A DNA stretch of 7,455 bases, from assembly GCA_017881545.1 (NCBI GenBank), contig JADGQU010000106.1, forward strand, positions 1-7,455, written 5' to 3'. Origin of the DNA: Gemmatimonadaceae bacterium. GTDB lineage: Bacteria; Gemmatimonadota; Gemmatimonadetes; Gemmatimonadales; Gemmatimonadaceae. The notes beneath the pieces were generated by a model. That model made no database searches and was not told the DNA's origin. It saw only the letters and a list, made by a program, of their open reading frames with translations. Below, one piece after another: positions 1-4,832 of this stretch; the first letter of the stretch is position 1; the number at the start of each line of letters is the position of its first letter. The position numbers and the translations under genes are program-made.

Positions 1-157
1 AGGTGATCAACCCATCCGCCGTGATATTGCTGTCGCAAATCTTGGCCGTTTGCGAGTGCGTGGCCGTTGCCGTCCAGCTAGTCGGGGGGCCCGCCAGCTG
101 GTTGACGATAATCGTCACGTTCTGCGACGGCGAGAACCCCTGTAGTGGCGCAGCCAT
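1..157 (-). CDS. Partial type IV pilin-like C-terminal fragment
   Basis: The minus frame is open from the left edge to a stop at 302-304. From the ATG at 155-157 it reads MAAPLQGFSPSQNVTIIVNQ and continues with a TSWTATATHSQTAKICD segment. The pattern GFxPSxxVTxxI, then W-x-A-x-ATH, then a single Cys resembles the C-terminal half of short type IV pilins/pseudopilins; I recognise this by pattern only. The similarity seems to begin about seven codons before the ATG (DFGGTAT). No hydrophobic N-terminal pilin helix or prepilin cleavage site appears in the upstream open frame, and no good ribosome binding site precedes the ATG. It may therefore be a 5'-truncated pilin remnant, or a small gene whose start is misjudged. 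The 3' end lies outside the window. Confidence 0.4.
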   Translation of the reverse strand, partial: MAAPLQGFSPSQNVTIIVNQLAGPPTSWTATATHSQTAKICDSNITADGLIT

Positions 158-343
158 TGTCGCGGTGCCACCGAAGTCGCGCTCCGAGAGAGTTTTACGC
201 CAGCAAACTACTGAGCGTCGCGTCGCGCGTTGTCGACGCAGGATCAACCCTCCACCCGGTGAAAGGAGCCGCCCACCGCATTCACCGTACCTTTGCTCCG
301 TTTAGCCGTGTCCTTGCTGTGTAGACGGTGTGCTTAGCTGCCG

Positions 344-363
344 CCGCTGATCTTCGTCAGCGG
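344..363 (+). promoter_or_regulatory. Perfect 7-bp hairpin in the lipoprotein leader
   Basis: CCGCTGA (344-350) pairs exactly with TCAGCGG (357-363) around a six-base TCTTCG loop. It ends ten bases before the ribosome binding site of the following lipoprotein gene. It has no U-tract, so it is not a terminator. It could stabilise the mRNA or affect translation, but its function is unproven. No convincing -35/-10 pair was found in 158-343. Confidence 0.35.
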
Positions 364-373
364 TTAAACGATC

Positions 374-379
374 AGGAGG
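374..379 (+). promoter_or_regulatory. Shine-Dalgarno of the lipoprotein gene
   Basis: A perfect AGGAGG lies five bases before the ATG at 385. It fixes that start over the in-frame GTG at 328, which would add 19 residues in front of the signal peptide. Confidence 0.85.
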
Positions 380-384
380 AAAAA

Positions 385-1176
385 ATGGACGCGCGTTACC
401 TACACAATTTAAGGCTGGCGGGGGTTGTTGCTCTTTCCACTCTCGCGGCCTGCTCAAGCGATGTTACGGGCGGCAATAGACAACCCGTCCGGCTGTCGTT
501 CACGACCAAAGTTGCCGCCGCTGCAGCCGCCGCCATTCGCATCTCGCCCGATCTCACGGTCGGTGCTGCCGGCGACCTGGTTTTGACAAAGGTGGAGATC
601 GTAGTCGGGAAGATCGAGCTCAATCAGGATGATCAGACGAACTGCGTTGCGGAGATCGAGGCGGCCGGCGACGACCACGCGAACGTCGGGCAACACTGCG
701 AGGACATCTCGCGCGACCCTCTGCTCGTCAACATTCCGCTGGACGACGCGGCGCACTCGGTGATCAATGTTCCCCTCGCTCCGGGAAGCTACACCAAGCT
801 CGAGGCCAAGCTCGAGCCGGCCCGCGACAACGCCACGGCGTTCAACGCCGCCAACCCGAACCTGGTTGGAAAGAGCGTTCGCGTGGAAGGAACGTACAAG
901 ACAGTGCCATTCGTCTTCACGTCGTCCGTGCGTGCGGGCCTGGAGATGGAATTCAATCCTCCGCTCGTGATCGACGCGAGCACGATGAACGCGACGGTCG
1001 GTCTCGACGTCAGGAAATGGTTCCTGAACAGCGCGAATGCGGCGATCGATCCAACCACTGCGACCGCGGGGAGTGCCGCGCTGCAGCAGATCGAGGACAA
1101 CATCCGCCGTTCGTTCCGTGCTTTCGAGGACAACGACGAGTCGGGTGTTGACGATCACAGTGAGCACGGCGGGTGA
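385..1176 (+). CDS. Putative DUF4382-like lipoprotein with C-terminal EF-hand-like loop
   Basis: The 263-residue product begins with a lipoprotein signal peptide: basic N-terminus, hydrophobic stretch and lipobox LAAC with Cys23 as the predicted lipidated residue. It should be exported and membrane-anchored. After a Ser/Gly linker comes a run of seven alanines (about residues 43-49). The rest is a predicted beta-rich domain: a 'DLVLTKVEIVVGKIEL' segment, then 'LLVNIPLDD', 'LAPGSYTKLEAKLEP', and near the end 'ATVGLDVRKWF'. This order resembles DUF4382-type carbohydrate-associated lipoproteins, but the match is by eye and tentative. Residues 249-260 (DNDESGVDDHSE) fit an EF-hand-like calcium loop, with Asp1, Asp3, Ser5, Gly6, Asp9 and Glu12 in place. 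Two cysteines near residues 87 and 104 may form a disulfide. The gene appears monocistronic, with its own ribosome binding site and terminator. The function is unknown. Confidence 0.85.
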   Translation: MDARYLHNLRLAGVVALSTLAACSSDVTGGNRQPVRLSFTTKVAAAAAAAIRISPDLTVGAAGDLVLTKVEIVVGKIELNQDDQTNCVAEIEAAGDDHANVGQHCEDISRDPLLVNIPLDDAAHSVINVPLAPGSYTKLEAKLEPARDNATAFNAANPNLVGKSVRVEGTYKTVPFVFTSSVRAGLEMEFNPPLVIDASTMNATVGLDVRKWFLNSANAAIDPTTATAGSAALQQIEDNIRRSFRAFEDNDESGVDDHSEHGG

Positions 1177-1198
1177 TCTCCTGAATCAACCGCAAAGG

Positions 1199-1231
1199 AA
1201 ACGGGGGCATCGAACTGATGTCCCCGTTTTT
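1199..1231 (+). terminator. Rho-independent terminator after the lipoprotein gene
   Basis: AAACGGGGGCATC (1199-1211) pairs with GATGTCCCCGTTT (1217-1229) over 13 base pairs, including one G-T wobble, around a five-base loop. The right arm runs into a T-tract. It begins 22 bases after the lipoprotein stop. The A-run on the left means it could also act on minus-strand transcripts arriving from the gene ending at 1268. Confidence 0.9.
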
Positions 1232-1267
1232 CATTGCGTCGGTATTCTCGCCCCGCCCGATTGGACG

Positions 1268-1567
1268 CTAGTCGTGTTGCTGGTAAAACCCAGCGCTCCA
1301 CTTCATCATCTGGTTGGCTAGCGTCTCGCGCTCACCATCAATGCTGTCGCGCCCAACCGCGTCCTTGAGCACACGTGCGATTATCGCGCGCAGCTCGACT
1401 TCGATCTCTGGAAGCGAGGTGCCGCGCTCCCGCTCGTCTCGAACGTGCTGGCGTACCGCTTTGCGGAGCGCGGTGAGTGCGACGAGGGTCCGGTCGGTGG
1501 CTCCCCGAAGAGCGCGATCGAGCTCTTCGGGCAAGGGGCTGGGCGTTCCTTCCTCGGTTCGTGCCAT
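1268..1567 (-). CDS. Small helical protein of unknown function, paralog of the 1615-1959 gene
   Basis: The product is 99 residues, highly charged and predicted mostly helical, without signal peptide or membrane segment, so probably cytoplasmic. I do not recognise a named family. It aligns end to end with the product of the gene just upstream: SPLPEELDRAL versus SPIPEETARLF near the start, LTALRKAVRQHVRDERERG versus SMAELRDCVKACVSTLRDT in the middle, and MMKWSAGFYQQHD versus IIKWAIVEYYKND at the end. This indicates an old tandem duplication. The ATG at 1565-1567 is the first available start; no strong ribosome binding site precedes it, which fits translation from a shared message. The spacing to the upstream gene is 47 bases, suggesting cotranscription. 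This copy lacks the cysteines of its partner. Confidence 0.7.
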   Translation of the reverse strand: MARTEEGTPSPLPEELDRALRGATDRTLVALTALRKAVRQHVRDERERGTSLPEIEVELRAIIARVLKDAVGRDSIDGERETLANQMMKWSAGFYQQHD

Positions 1568-1591
1568 CTGCGGCGGCTTGAAAAGAGAGGC

Positions 1592-1623
1592 GTCGTTGCT
1601 ATACGTCGTTGTTGCTATACGTC
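1592..1623. repeat. 16-bp tandem direct repeat, two copies
   Basis: Units 1592-1607 and 1608-1623 are identical at 15 of 16 positions (GTCGTTGCTATACGTC and GTTGTTGCTATACGTC). The repeat spans the end of the 1615-1959 gene, whose TAG stop lies inside the second unit, and most of the spacer to the next gene. It looks like a local slippage duplication; a binding-site role is possible but unsupported. Confidence 0.8.
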
Positions 1624-1959
1624 ATTCTTATAGTATTCGACGATCGCCCATTTGATGATCTGATCCATCAGGAAATCGGCGTTGGACAACTCGTGCTCGT
1701 TGAGGACCTGCGGGTAGCGTCGGGTGCCTTCCTTGGCGCAGGCCTTCATGCTGATAATCATTTGCGCCGGGCCGACCTCCGTATCTCTCAGGGTGGAGAC
1801 GCAGGCTTTGACGCAGTCGCGCAGCTCCGCCATCGACAAGGCGCTGCTTTTGACGACGTCGTGGAGCGCGACCTGAAACAATCGCGCTGTTTCCTCGGGA
1901 ATCGGAGACGGCTTTGTCTTGGACGGCTTTGCGGCCGGAGTCGATCGTATCTGCGACAT
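1615..1959 (-). CDS. Small helical protein of unknown function, paralog of the 1268-1567 gene
   Basis: The product is 114 residues. A short Lys/Pro/Ala-rich N-terminus (about residues 1-26) is followed by a predicted helical domain with conserved PIPEE, ELRDCVKACV and IIKWAIVEYYKND segments. There is no signal peptide or membrane helix. The family is not recognised; it is clearly related to the following gene. The ATG at 1957-1959 is chosen because a GAGG sequence sits six bases upstream. An in-frame GTG at 2163 overlapping the stop of the upstream enzyme gene would give 182 residues, but that extension does not look like protein. Two cysteines in the middle helix (ACV context) and one further on are absent from the paralog. 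It lies 200 bases downstream of the aromatic biosynthesis gene in the same direction, so cotranscription is possible, but the gap contains a hairpin and a functional link is not shown. Confidence 0.72.
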   Translation of the reverse strand: MSQIRSTPAAKPSKTKPSPIPEETARLFQVALHDVVKSSALSMAELRDCVKACVSTLRDTEVGPAQMIISMKACAKEGTRRYPQVLNEHELSNADFLMDQIIKWAIVEYYKNDV

Positions 1960-2024
1960 CTCGATCCTCGCGTCGCGCTTGCTGGCGCCGCCAGTATCGC
2001 CTGAGCCTCCCCGCCGAACCGGAA

Positions 2025-2057
2025 GGAAAATCACGGGCTGGTGACTCAAATCCCGTG
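2025..2057 (-). terminator. Weak terminator-like hairpin downstream of the dehydratase gene
   Basis: On the minus strand CACGGG (2057-2052) pairs with CCCGTG (2037-2032) around a 14-base loop and is followed by ATTTTCC. It lies about 100 bases after the enzyme's stop and about 65 bases before the next start. The stem is short and the loop large, so it may only attenuate transcription or be chance. Confidence 0.25.
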
Positions 2058-2159
2058 TGGGCATGTGCCTTTTCGAAACGCATGTCCGCCCCTCATACAG
2101 AGCAATCCCAATGCCGCCCTGCGCGATTCTTACGTTGACAGCTCTACGGCAAATCGCCT

Positions 2160-3086
2160 TCACTTTCTAGCCGCGACATCCGGCCGCAACGCGACCGCCT
2201 TTCGCAGGTAGACGTGCGTCTCGAGCGGCCGAGGAGCGCGGAGCTCGACCTGGACGAGCGCCCTCAGGCATCGCTCCATGGATCCCTCGACAGGAATCTC
2301 GCTCGCGCAAAGAAGCGGCACGTTGACCCAACCCATCTTGCGCGCCGCCAGCGCCGGGAACGCCGATCGCAGGTCCTGCGTCACGGTAAAGAACACGCTG
2401 ACGATCTCATCGATCTCGAGTGAGTTCCGCTCCACGATCTGTCCAAGCAACTCGCGGGTCGCGTCTGCGATCTGCTGTGGATCATCTTCTTCTACCGACG
2501 TTGCGCCGCGAATCGCATGAGTGCGTCGCCACAAACCAGATCGCGGCGACACAACCGCGACGAAGCGCGTATGGTTGTCGCGCTGATCCTGAATCCCTTC
2601 CTCCAGGACGCACAGCCCGTAACGCTGGGCCGCCGCGCGGCTGGCGATCGCCGCGCGCGAAAGATCTCCCGACTCCGCGACCTCGCGCGCGGCCCCGCCT
2701 GTGTCGAACGACTTGCCTGGCTTGATCCACGGGTGCGAATCGAAAAAGCGACTGCACTGCGCGAGAGCAACGGGATGACTTGATGCACTGCGCAATCCAT
2801 TGAGCGTCGCGCCCACGGGAGCGAGCAGGCAATGACGCACGGCAACGAGCGTCTCGCCGATGGTTCGCAAATCGGGATGCGCGGCGAGGGCGTGCCACCC
2901 CGCCTCAACTTTTCCGATCGATGAATTCTCGACGGGAATCACGCACGCGTCGGCGTCGCCTTCTTGAACGGCGCGCACCGCGCCGGCGAACGTCGGAACC
3001 GGTACCGCTTCCACGGGATGATGCCATATCTGCGCGATCGCATTCTCGGCGTAGGCACCCCGATCGCCCTGAAATGCGACGCGCAT
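2160..3086 (-). CDS. pheA: Prephenate dehydratase fused to AroH-type chorismate mutase
   Basis: This is predicted to be a cytoplasmic bifunctional enzyme of phenylalanine synthesis: the mutase converts chorismate to prephenate and the dehydratase gives phenylpyruvate. From the ATG at 3084-3086 it is 308 residues. Residues 1-182 form the dehydratase domain: RVAFQGDRGAYAE at the start, PVENSSIG (about 51-58), HCLL (85-88), SHPVALAQC (103-111), AAIASRAAAQRYGL, and the catalytic TRF motif (173-175). Residues 189-308 match Bacillus subtilis AroH: IRGAT, FPALAAR, VPLLCASE and HVYLRKAVALRPD. The AroH active-site residues Arg7, Phe57, Arg63, Cys75, Glu78, Arg90, Tyr108 and Arg116 correspond to Arg193, Phe243, Arg249, Cys260, Glu263, Arg275, Tyr293 and Arg301. 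The usual ACT regulatory domain with its ESRP motif is absent, as is an N-terminal AroQ domain. The start is uncertain: an ATG at 3164 would add 26 residues that do not resemble the family. Confidence 0.93.
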   Translation of the reverse strand: MRVAFQGDRGAYAENAIAQIWHHPVEAVPVPTFAGAVRAVQEGDADACVIPVENSSIGKVEAGWHALAAHPDLRTIGETLVAVRHCLLAPVGATLNGLRSASSHPVALAQCSRFFDSHPWIKPGKSFDTGGAAREVAESGDLSRAAIASRAAAQRYGLCVLEEGIQDQRDNHTRFVAVVSPRSGLWRRTHAIRGATSVEEDDPQQIADATRELLGQIVERNSLEIDEIVSVFFTVTQDLRSAFPALAARKMGWVNVPLLCASEIPVEGSMERCLRALVQVELRAPRPLETHVYLRKAVALRPDVAARK

Positions 3087-3137
3087 GGTGAGACTTCGCG
3101 CGTTGCGCTCACCGGCCGCGTGCGGTTCCGTACCGTT

Positions 3138-3165
3138 CTTGTGTGTCACTGGCGATTTCAGCATG
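3138..3165 (-). promoter_or_regulatory. Weak promoter candidate for the dehydratase gene
   Basis: A TTGACT lies on the minus strand around 3185-3190, with CATGCT sixteen bases downstream around 3158-3163 as a poor -10 element (only A2, T3 and T6 match). The interval given covers the -10 and the likely start of transcription. If real, it would place the mRNA start inside the possible N-terminal extension and support translation from 3086. Confidence 0.2.
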
Positions 3166-3220
3166 AACTTGTCCCGATGGAAGTCAACGAAGTGGACTGC
3201 CGCTCGGCGCCGGGGCTTCT

Positions 3221-3253
3221 GAAAAGCGAAGGCCCCCGCGATTGGCGGAGGCC
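3221..3253 (-). terminator. Rho-independent terminator of the hemolysin III/PEBP operon
   Basis: On the minus strand GGCCTCCGC (3253-3245) pairs with GCGGGGGCC (3239-3231) over nine base pairs, one a G-T wobble, around a five-base loop. It is followed by TTCGCTTTTC. It would end minus-strand transcripts before the dehydratase gene. It sits 27 bases after the stop of the possible gene remnant at 3280-3390 and may originally have belonged to that gene. Confidence 0.65.
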
Positions 3254-3279
3254 CGGAGTCTTTGTAAGCTGCGTCTACT

Positions 3280-3390
3280 CTACTGCACGCGCGACCGGGG
3301 CCCCCATCGGTTGTTGCCGAAGAAGCCGAAATAGTAGGTCGTGCTAAAGGAGAAGTTGCTCACAATGCCAAGCTTAGGCATGCGCGCGCG
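3280..3390 (-). pseudogene. Possible 3' remnant of an outer-membrane beta-barrel gene
   Basis: Between the PEBP gene stop and the terminator, the minus strand holds a frame ending at TAG 3280-3282. Its last 35 or so residues look protein-like: MPKLGIVSNFSFSTTYYFGF and then FGNNRWGPRSRVQ. The aromatic, alternating pattern suggests the terminal strands of an outer-membrane barrel. Upstream the frame runs antisense to real coding sequence and has no start of its own. I infer a decayed gene end, or chance. The family is not identified. Confidence 0.3.
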
Positions 3391-3416
3391 GAAAGTAAAG
3401 AGCAAACTGGCTGCGG

Positions 3417-4040
3417 CTACTTCTTCGCCTTCTGGTAAGTCCCGATCAGCTCGGCGTTGCCGACGACGTGACCTTGAATCGCCTTCTCCAGGTCCGCCTT
3501 CGTTGGACTGTTCAATCCCGTGAGCACCGTGTCGAGCGCGAACAACTTGAAGAAGTAGCGATGGCGTCCGATCGGCGGGCACGGCCCCATGTAGCCCAGC
3601 TTGTTGCCGTCATTCTTCCCCTGCGCGCTTCCCGCGGGCATGCTCTTCTTCGACGCGGTCTCGGCCAGACTGGTCGTAGTCACCGGAATGTTGTAGGCGA
3701 CCCAGTGCGTGACGACGTGCGTCGGCTTGGCCGGATCGGGCGCGTCCGGATCTTCGACGATGATCGCGAAGCTCTTCGCGGCCGCCGGAGCGCCCGCCCA
3801 AGCGAGCGGGGGCGAAATGTTGGTGCCTTCGCACGTGTACTTGATCGGCATCGAGGCGTTCGCCGCGAATGCGGACGATGTGAGATTGAATGTCATTGGA
3901 TTGGTGGCTGAGCCGCCGTCGCCTCGCGGGCGGCCGACGTTGGTGACGACTGCCGCGGTATCCGTTTTCGACGAATTGGATTTTCCGCAGGCGATAGCGA
4001 AAGGGAAGAGGGCAATTGCGAGGAGATTGCGAGGAGACAT
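3417..4040 (-). CDS. YbhB/YbcL family PEBP-like lipoprotein
   Basis: The 207-residue product belongs to the phosphatidylethanolamine-binding protein (Raf kinase inhibitor-like) superfamily, whose bacterial members have mostly unknown ligands. Residues 1-17 are a signal peptide ending in a lipobox-like AIAC with Cys18, so it is probably a membrane-anchored periplasmic lipoprotein. A disordered Ser/Thr/Gly-rich linker (about 19-47) follows. The PEBP domain covers about 48-204: a MPxKYTCEGTNxSPPLxW segment, DPDAP (97-101), HWVAYNIP (112-119) and GPCPPIGRHRY (152-162). The ligand-pocket Asp and His residues are therefore present. The ATG at 4038-4040 has a distant GGA upstream. It begins 38 bases after the hemolysin III stop on the same strand, indicating an operon. 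Its length is typical of exported YbhB proteins. Confidence 0.92.
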   Translation of the reverse strand: MSPRNLLAIALFPFAIACGKSNSSKTDTAAVVTNVGRPRGDGGSATNPMTFNLTSSAFAANASMPIKYTCEGTNISPPLAWAGAPAAAKSFAIIVEDPDAPDPAKPTHVVTHWVAYNIPVTTTSLAETASKKSMPAGSAQGKNDGNKLGYMGPCPPIGRHRYFFKLFALDTVLTGLNSPTKADLEKAIQGHVVGNAELIGTYQKAKK

Positions 4041-4078
4041 TTCCGTGGTCCTGTTCCAGGGGTTAGAAAGACTTCGCG

Positions 4079-4750
4079 CTACGCGGCCTTCGCTACGTAC
4101 GCCAGCATCGCCCAGTAGTGAGCAAAACTCCCACCCATAACGCACAAATGCCAGATCTCGTGGGACCCGAAGAGCCGCGGTGTGACGCCCGAGGTCGCTC
4201 GGGGCCACTTGGTTGCGTATAGAACTGCGCCCAGAGTGTAGATGATTCCGCCCGCGAGCAGCCAGAGCAGGAACCCGGGCGGCGCGGCCGCGAGCAGGGG
4301 TCGCACGAGGAACACCGCGATCCATCCCATGCCGATGTACAACGCCGTCGCCAGCCACCGCGGAGCATGCATCCAGACAACGGTCTGAAACACTCCCATG
4401 GCCGCGAGAGACCAGACCGCAACGAGAAGCCACAAACCGAGCCGCCCGCGCAGCATCACGAGGCACACCGGTGTGTATGTTCCGGCGATCAGGATGTAGA
4501 TCATCATGTGATCGATGCGCCGGAAGTGCGCGACGGCTCGCGGAGAGACCTTGAGCGAATGATAGAACGCGCTGGCGCAGTACATCGACACGAGGCTCGC
4601 GCCAAAGATGGAGAACGCGACGATCTGCCGAGCACTTCCGTTCTGGACCGCAATCACGAGGAGGACCACCAGCCCGACGATGGACAGCGCGGCCCCCACG
4701 AAGTGGGTCATGCCGTTGACGGGCTCGCGGAAAGGGACGCGAAATTTCAT
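4079..4750 (-). CDS. Hemolysin III / PAQR family seven-helix membrane protein
   Basis: The 223-residue integral inner-membrane protein has about seven hydrophobic segments (near residues 18-36, 42-62, 81-99, 104-122, 133-150, 158-178 and 199-219). Family hallmarks are NGMTH (12-16), SAFYHS (60-65), RRIDHMMIYILIAGTYTP (77-94) and SHEIWH (196-201). In PAQR proteins three histidines bind zinc; His64, His197 and His201 occupy those positions. Bacterial members (TrhA/YqfA-like) have been linked to membrane fluidity and lipid homeostasis; the haemolysin name comes from one early heterologous assay and should not be read as a toxin call. The start at 4748-4750 is chosen because MKFRVPFREPVNG matches the family N-terminus, although no clear ribosome binding site precedes it. 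Longer in-frame starts would run into the divergent gene's leader. Confidence 0.93.
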   Translation of the reverse strand: MKFRVPFREPVNGMTHFVGAALSIVGLVVLLVIAVQNGSARQIVAFSIFGASLVSMYCASAFYHSLKVSPRAVAHFRRIDHMMIYILIAGTYTPVCLVMLRGRLGLWLLVAVWSLAAMGVFQTVVWMHAPRWLATALYIGMGWIAVFLVRPLLAAAPPGFLLWLLAGGIIYTLGAVLYATKWPRATSGVTPRLFGSHEIWHLCVMGGSFAHYWAMLAYVAKAA

Positions 4751-4822
4751 GGTAACAACGCACGCAAACAGTAGACCCGTACACGGCAGTGCGCTAACTA
4801 TAGGTAGCGACCCCTTCCTGTC

Positions 4823-4826
4823 AGGA
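4823..4826 (+). promoter_or_regulatory. Shine-Dalgarno that fixes the TTG start of phosphoglucomutase
   Basis: AGGA lies six bases before the TTG at 4833. It lies in the 82-base divergent spacer (4751-4832) between the hemolysin III and phosphoglucomutase genes. No convincing promoter hexamers for either direction were found in that spacer; TAACTATAGG at about 4795-4804 is the most AT-rich patch. Confidence 0.7.
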
Positions 4827-4832
4827 ACGAGA

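Noticed and set aside
3..305. 100-residue plus-strand frame at the left edge
   Set aside because: Its second half is Arg/Pro noise, there is no ribosome binding site, and the minus strand reads as pilin-like.
454..1167. 237-residue minus-strand frame under the lipoprotein gene
   Set aside because: It is antisense to a gene with signal peptide, ribosome binding site and terminator, and its translation has no recognisable motif.
2031..2060. tRNA-like T-arm (CTCAAATCCCGT) on the plus strand
   Set aside because: No anticodon arm, D-arm or matching acceptor stem is present upstream; it is better explained as a simple hairpin.
1960..2163. N-terminal extension of the small paralog from a GTG overlapping the dehydratase stop
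   Set aside because: The GTGA overlap is tempting for coupled translation, but the 68 added residues do not look like protein, are absent from the paralog, and the internal ATG has its own GAGG.
3417..4784. 455-residue minus-strand reading frame
   Set aside because: Only its last 207 codons encode the PEBP lipoprotein; the rest runs out of frame through the hemolysin III gene on the same strand and is arginine-rich noise.
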